From: Pachyseris speciosa
Lineage: Eukaryota; Cnidaria; Anthozoa; Scleractinia; Pachyseridae
NCBI GenBank assembly: GCA_016490735.1
Contig: JAEMWC010000040.1
Coordinates: 1-64,000 of the forward strand
Direction: 5' to 3'
DNA: 64,000 nucleotides
The notes beneath the pieces are model-generated. The model saw only the letters and a program-made list of their open reading frames with translations. It did no database searches and was not told where the DNA came from. The number at the start of each line of letters is the position of its first letter. The first letter of the stretch is position 1. This document shows positions 62,628 through 64,000 of this stretch, one piece after another. Both the position numbers and the translations under genes were made by a program.

Positions 62628-62786
62628 TTAGTTTCCCCGATTTCTGACAAATTTAGTCTTTGTGATTCCACATTCAGCACAAGTACATTTCATCACAGTT
62701 CGACCATTTTTTGTCTTTTGATATCTTTCACTTCCTGGTACACATTCAGTGACTTTCTTCTGTTTAACACAATATGATTTCACCAT
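62628..62786 (-). CDS. 52-residue zinc-ribbon-like protein
   Basis: ATG at 62786, stop at 62630-62628. It reads MVKSYCVKQKKVTECVPGSE, then KTKNGRTVMKCTCAECGITK and TKFVRN. The pattern 'YCV........TKNGR..MK..C..CG' resembles tiny zinc-ribbon proteins (DUF5679-like) that recur in Polintons and large DNA viruses. The first CxxC is reduced to Cys-Val-Lys-Gln, so one presumed zinc ligand is missing. It sits 44 bases before the PLA2 gene in the same direction. Function unknown. Confidence 0.6.
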   Translation of the reverse strand: MVKSYCVKQKKVTECVPGSERYQKTKNGRTVMKCTCAECGITKTKFVRNRGN

Positions 62787-62798
62787 TATACATATAAG

Positions 62799-62939
62799 TT
62801 AGATATTTTCTTTAAAAACTTGTTTCACTTCACATATTATTATAACATCTTCGCCGAATTGGTTCTTGAGTACTATCATTATCTTGTCATTACGAACTAC
62901 AACAGGTATTCCAACAACTTGCACAATAATTGTTTCCAT
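62799..62939 (-). CDS. 46-residue ORF of unknown function
   Basis: ATG at 62939, stop at 62801-62799. The sequence starts METIIVQVVGIPVVVRNDKI and continues MIVLKNQFGEDVIIICEVKQ. It is beta-strand-like, rich in Val and Ile. It fits exactly between the protease gene (10 bases) and the zinc ribbon (12 bases), with a motif-bearing start region. I do not recognise a family. Its tight packing and the absence of another frame support a real small gene. Confidence 0.45.
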   Translation of the reverse strand: METIIVQVVGIPVVVRNDKIMIVLKNQFGEDVIIICEVKQVFKENI

Positions 62940-62962
62940 ATAATTTAGTTAGATATTCTTGA
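62940..62962 (-). promoter_or_regulatory. Repeated intergenic motif TATCTAAC...TATATG (copy at the protease stop)
   Basis: The minus strand reads AATATCTAACTAAATTATAT just before the ATG at 62939. The copy before 62786 reads AATATCTAACTTATATGTAT, and a third copy lies at 61001-61020. The first two contain the stop codon of the upstream gene. A common promoter or processing signal is possible. Confidence 0.35.
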
Positions 62963-64000
62963 AATAATTTATGATAAACCTGTGATTGACTCTTGTGTCT
63001 GTTGGATCAAATTCAGCATTATGTATTGTATTAAGAATGGATCTCCCATTTTGTCTCTCGAGAAGATAGTACAAACACCAATATCCACACAAGACTGAAT
63101 CTCTTTCTTGTATCTCATCTCCAGAGTATTCAAGTTGTTTTCCACTTGTAGCCATGTATTTCTGTACTTCTGTTGGCATCATTAAACCAAATGAGTCAAA
63201 GTATTCACAGTATCTATCACCAATTCGATAACATACCCAATGAGTACCTGGTCCAATCTGACTGTCGAGATTGACTATCCCACATTCATTCTTTTTTATT
63301 TGTCTCGGCATATTGTCTCTTGAAAATACTCCTCTAAAATGTTTTATTCCAAGTTGTTTCACCCAATTGATTAAATCAAAGTTGGATAAGGGTTTATTTA
63401 CAAAATGGTTCCTAGTATGGGGATTGAATTGAATGGACTGTTTTTGCCTAGTAGAAGTCCTTTTCCTTTGGTTTTTCTTTTTTTTTTTCATTCCCATGCC
63501 TATTGGGTTATCCCATGTACCAAAAACAGGAGGGGATTGCCATGGAATCATAGCATGTTTCCCACCACTTTTATTTTTTGCAATGGAATCTGGAACATGA
63601 ACTGGTAATGACCGTCTTGGACGGCTGCTTTCAACATGCAAACCTTTTCCAGTTAATTTTCTAATTGCTTCTATGGCCAAGGGAATTCCAATACTGGCGA
63701 GTATTGTTCCAATACCCTTTCCAGTCTGCGCTTTTGTTGGTTTTATAACAACGTCTCCACCATACTGCATTTTTTGAATAATATCTGCCATCTGTCTCGT
63801 ATTCAATAAATTTCCTACATTCAATAATTGGGATAAATTGGCATTAGGAATAAGAAATCCTCCTTTTTGTTTCTTCCCAAATAGTTTATCAACACCGAGA
63901 CTTGCTAATGAAGAAAGAGCACCTGTAGCCAATGCTGGAGCCGCTTTAGCTACTGCTTTACCTGCATAAGGCAATAGTCTTGTTCCAAGTGAAAAAAGAC
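62949..64000 (-). CDS. pX/pVI-like protein fused to adenain-type cysteine protease, N-terminus outside window
   Basis: The frame is open to the window edge. The TTG at 63974 is not a real start. Numbered from there, residues 1-110 are Ala/Gly-rich and amphipathic (ATGALSSLASLGVDKLFGKK, GIGTILASIGIPLAIEAIRK), like pX/pVI-type membrane-active or core proteins. Residues 160-180 are very basic. Residues 195-341 form an adenovirus-type protease: FRGVFSRDNMP, GPGTHWVCY (His245), EYFDSFG (Asp260), Gln289 and SVLCGYWCLYYL (nucleophile Cys296). The enzyme would mature virion proteins. In related elements I expect separate genes, so the fusion may come from loss of a stop. The last gene motif, NHRFIINYFKNI, ends normally at 62949. 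Confidence 0.88.
   Translation of the reverse strand, partial: LFSLGTRLLPYAGKAVAKAAPALATGALSSLASLGVDKLFGKKQKGGFLIPNANLSQLLNVGNLLNTRQMADIIQKMQYGGDVVIKPTKAQTGKGIGTILASIGIPLAIEAIRKLTGKGLHVESSRPRRSLPVHVPDSIAKNKSGGKHAMIPWQSPPVFGTWDNPIGMGMKKKKKNQRKRTSTRQKQSIQFNPHTRNHFVNKPLSNFDLINWVKQLGIKHFRGVFSRDNMPRQIKKNECGIVNLDSQIGPGTHWVCYRIGDRYCEYFDSFGLMMPTEVQKYMATSGKQLEYSGDEIQERDSVLCGYWCLYYLLERQNGRSILNTIHNAEFDPTDTRVNHRFIINYFKNI

Larger units (their letters stand above)
55570..64000 (-). mobile_element. Element 2: young AT-rich Polinton/adintovirus-like element (right end outside window)
   Basis: All genes lie on the minus strand in a compact array with gaps mostly below 150 bases: pX-like/adenain, two tiny ORFs, PLA2, integrase-chromodomain, BRO-N, VRR-NUC, AT-hook zinc finger and PolB. 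Base composition is AT-rich, unlike element 1. Integrase plus PolB plus adenain defines the Polinton/adintovirus class. Capsid, penton and ATPase genes are not seen and should lie to the right. Confidence 0.88.

Overview
The window looks like nuclear DNA of a marine cnidarian, most likely a stony coral or another hexacoral. This is inferred from a host exon-intron gene, many tRNA-headed SINEs, CR1-like LINEs, BEL/Pao and Penelope-like retroelement remains, and two Polinton/adintovirus-like elements of a kind common in cnidarian genomes. No prokaryotic feature is present. Species identity cannot be read from the sequence alone.

Layout. (1) 1-2400: minus-strand CR1-like LINE remnant (ORF1 with SGNH esterase, start of the ORF2 endonuclease). 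(2) About 2500-14400: an old, GC-rich, heavily broken Polinton/adintovirus-like element (element 1) with a core pX-like gene, a major-capsid-like gene, a second structural gene, two tandem collagen-stalk fibre-like genes, a conserved small gene, a DD-E integrase and a protein-primed-type PolB. It ends in a 195-bp hairpin. A LINE fragment sits inside the second fibre gene. (3) 14400-33600: repeat-rich DNA with BEL/Pao fragments in both orientations, SINEs, microsatellites, MITEs and an 840-bp inverted repeat about 2.2 kb apart. (4) 33665-34141: a likely bidirectional promoter between a minus-strand first exon of unknown identity and GUK1 (guanylate kinase). Five GUK1 coding exons lie at 34135-47997; the 3' exons are not found in the window. 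(5) 48000-55560: more repeats, including a Penelope-like element with hammerhead-ribozyme cores that is split by a 2-kb TA-flanked CAGT...ACTG DNA transposon. (6) About 55570-64000: a younger, AT-rich Polinton/adintovirus-like element (element 2), all genes on the minus strand. They are PolB, an AT-hook zinc finger, a VRR-NUC nuclease, a BRO-N protein, an integrase with chromodomain, a parvovirus-type PLA2 protein, two tiny ORFs and a pX-like/adenain protease ORF that runs off the right edge.

In element 2 the integrase (insertion), PolB (replication), adenain protease (maturation) and PLA2/pX proteins (predicted membrane lysis) together describe a virus-like integrating dsDNA element. The capsid and ATPase genes would lie beyond 64000. 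PolB and integrase each carry recent frame breaks, so this copy is probably dead but young. Element 1 carries the capsid, fibre, integrase and PolB genes of a different, older lineage. GUK1 is the only host gene recognised with confidence.
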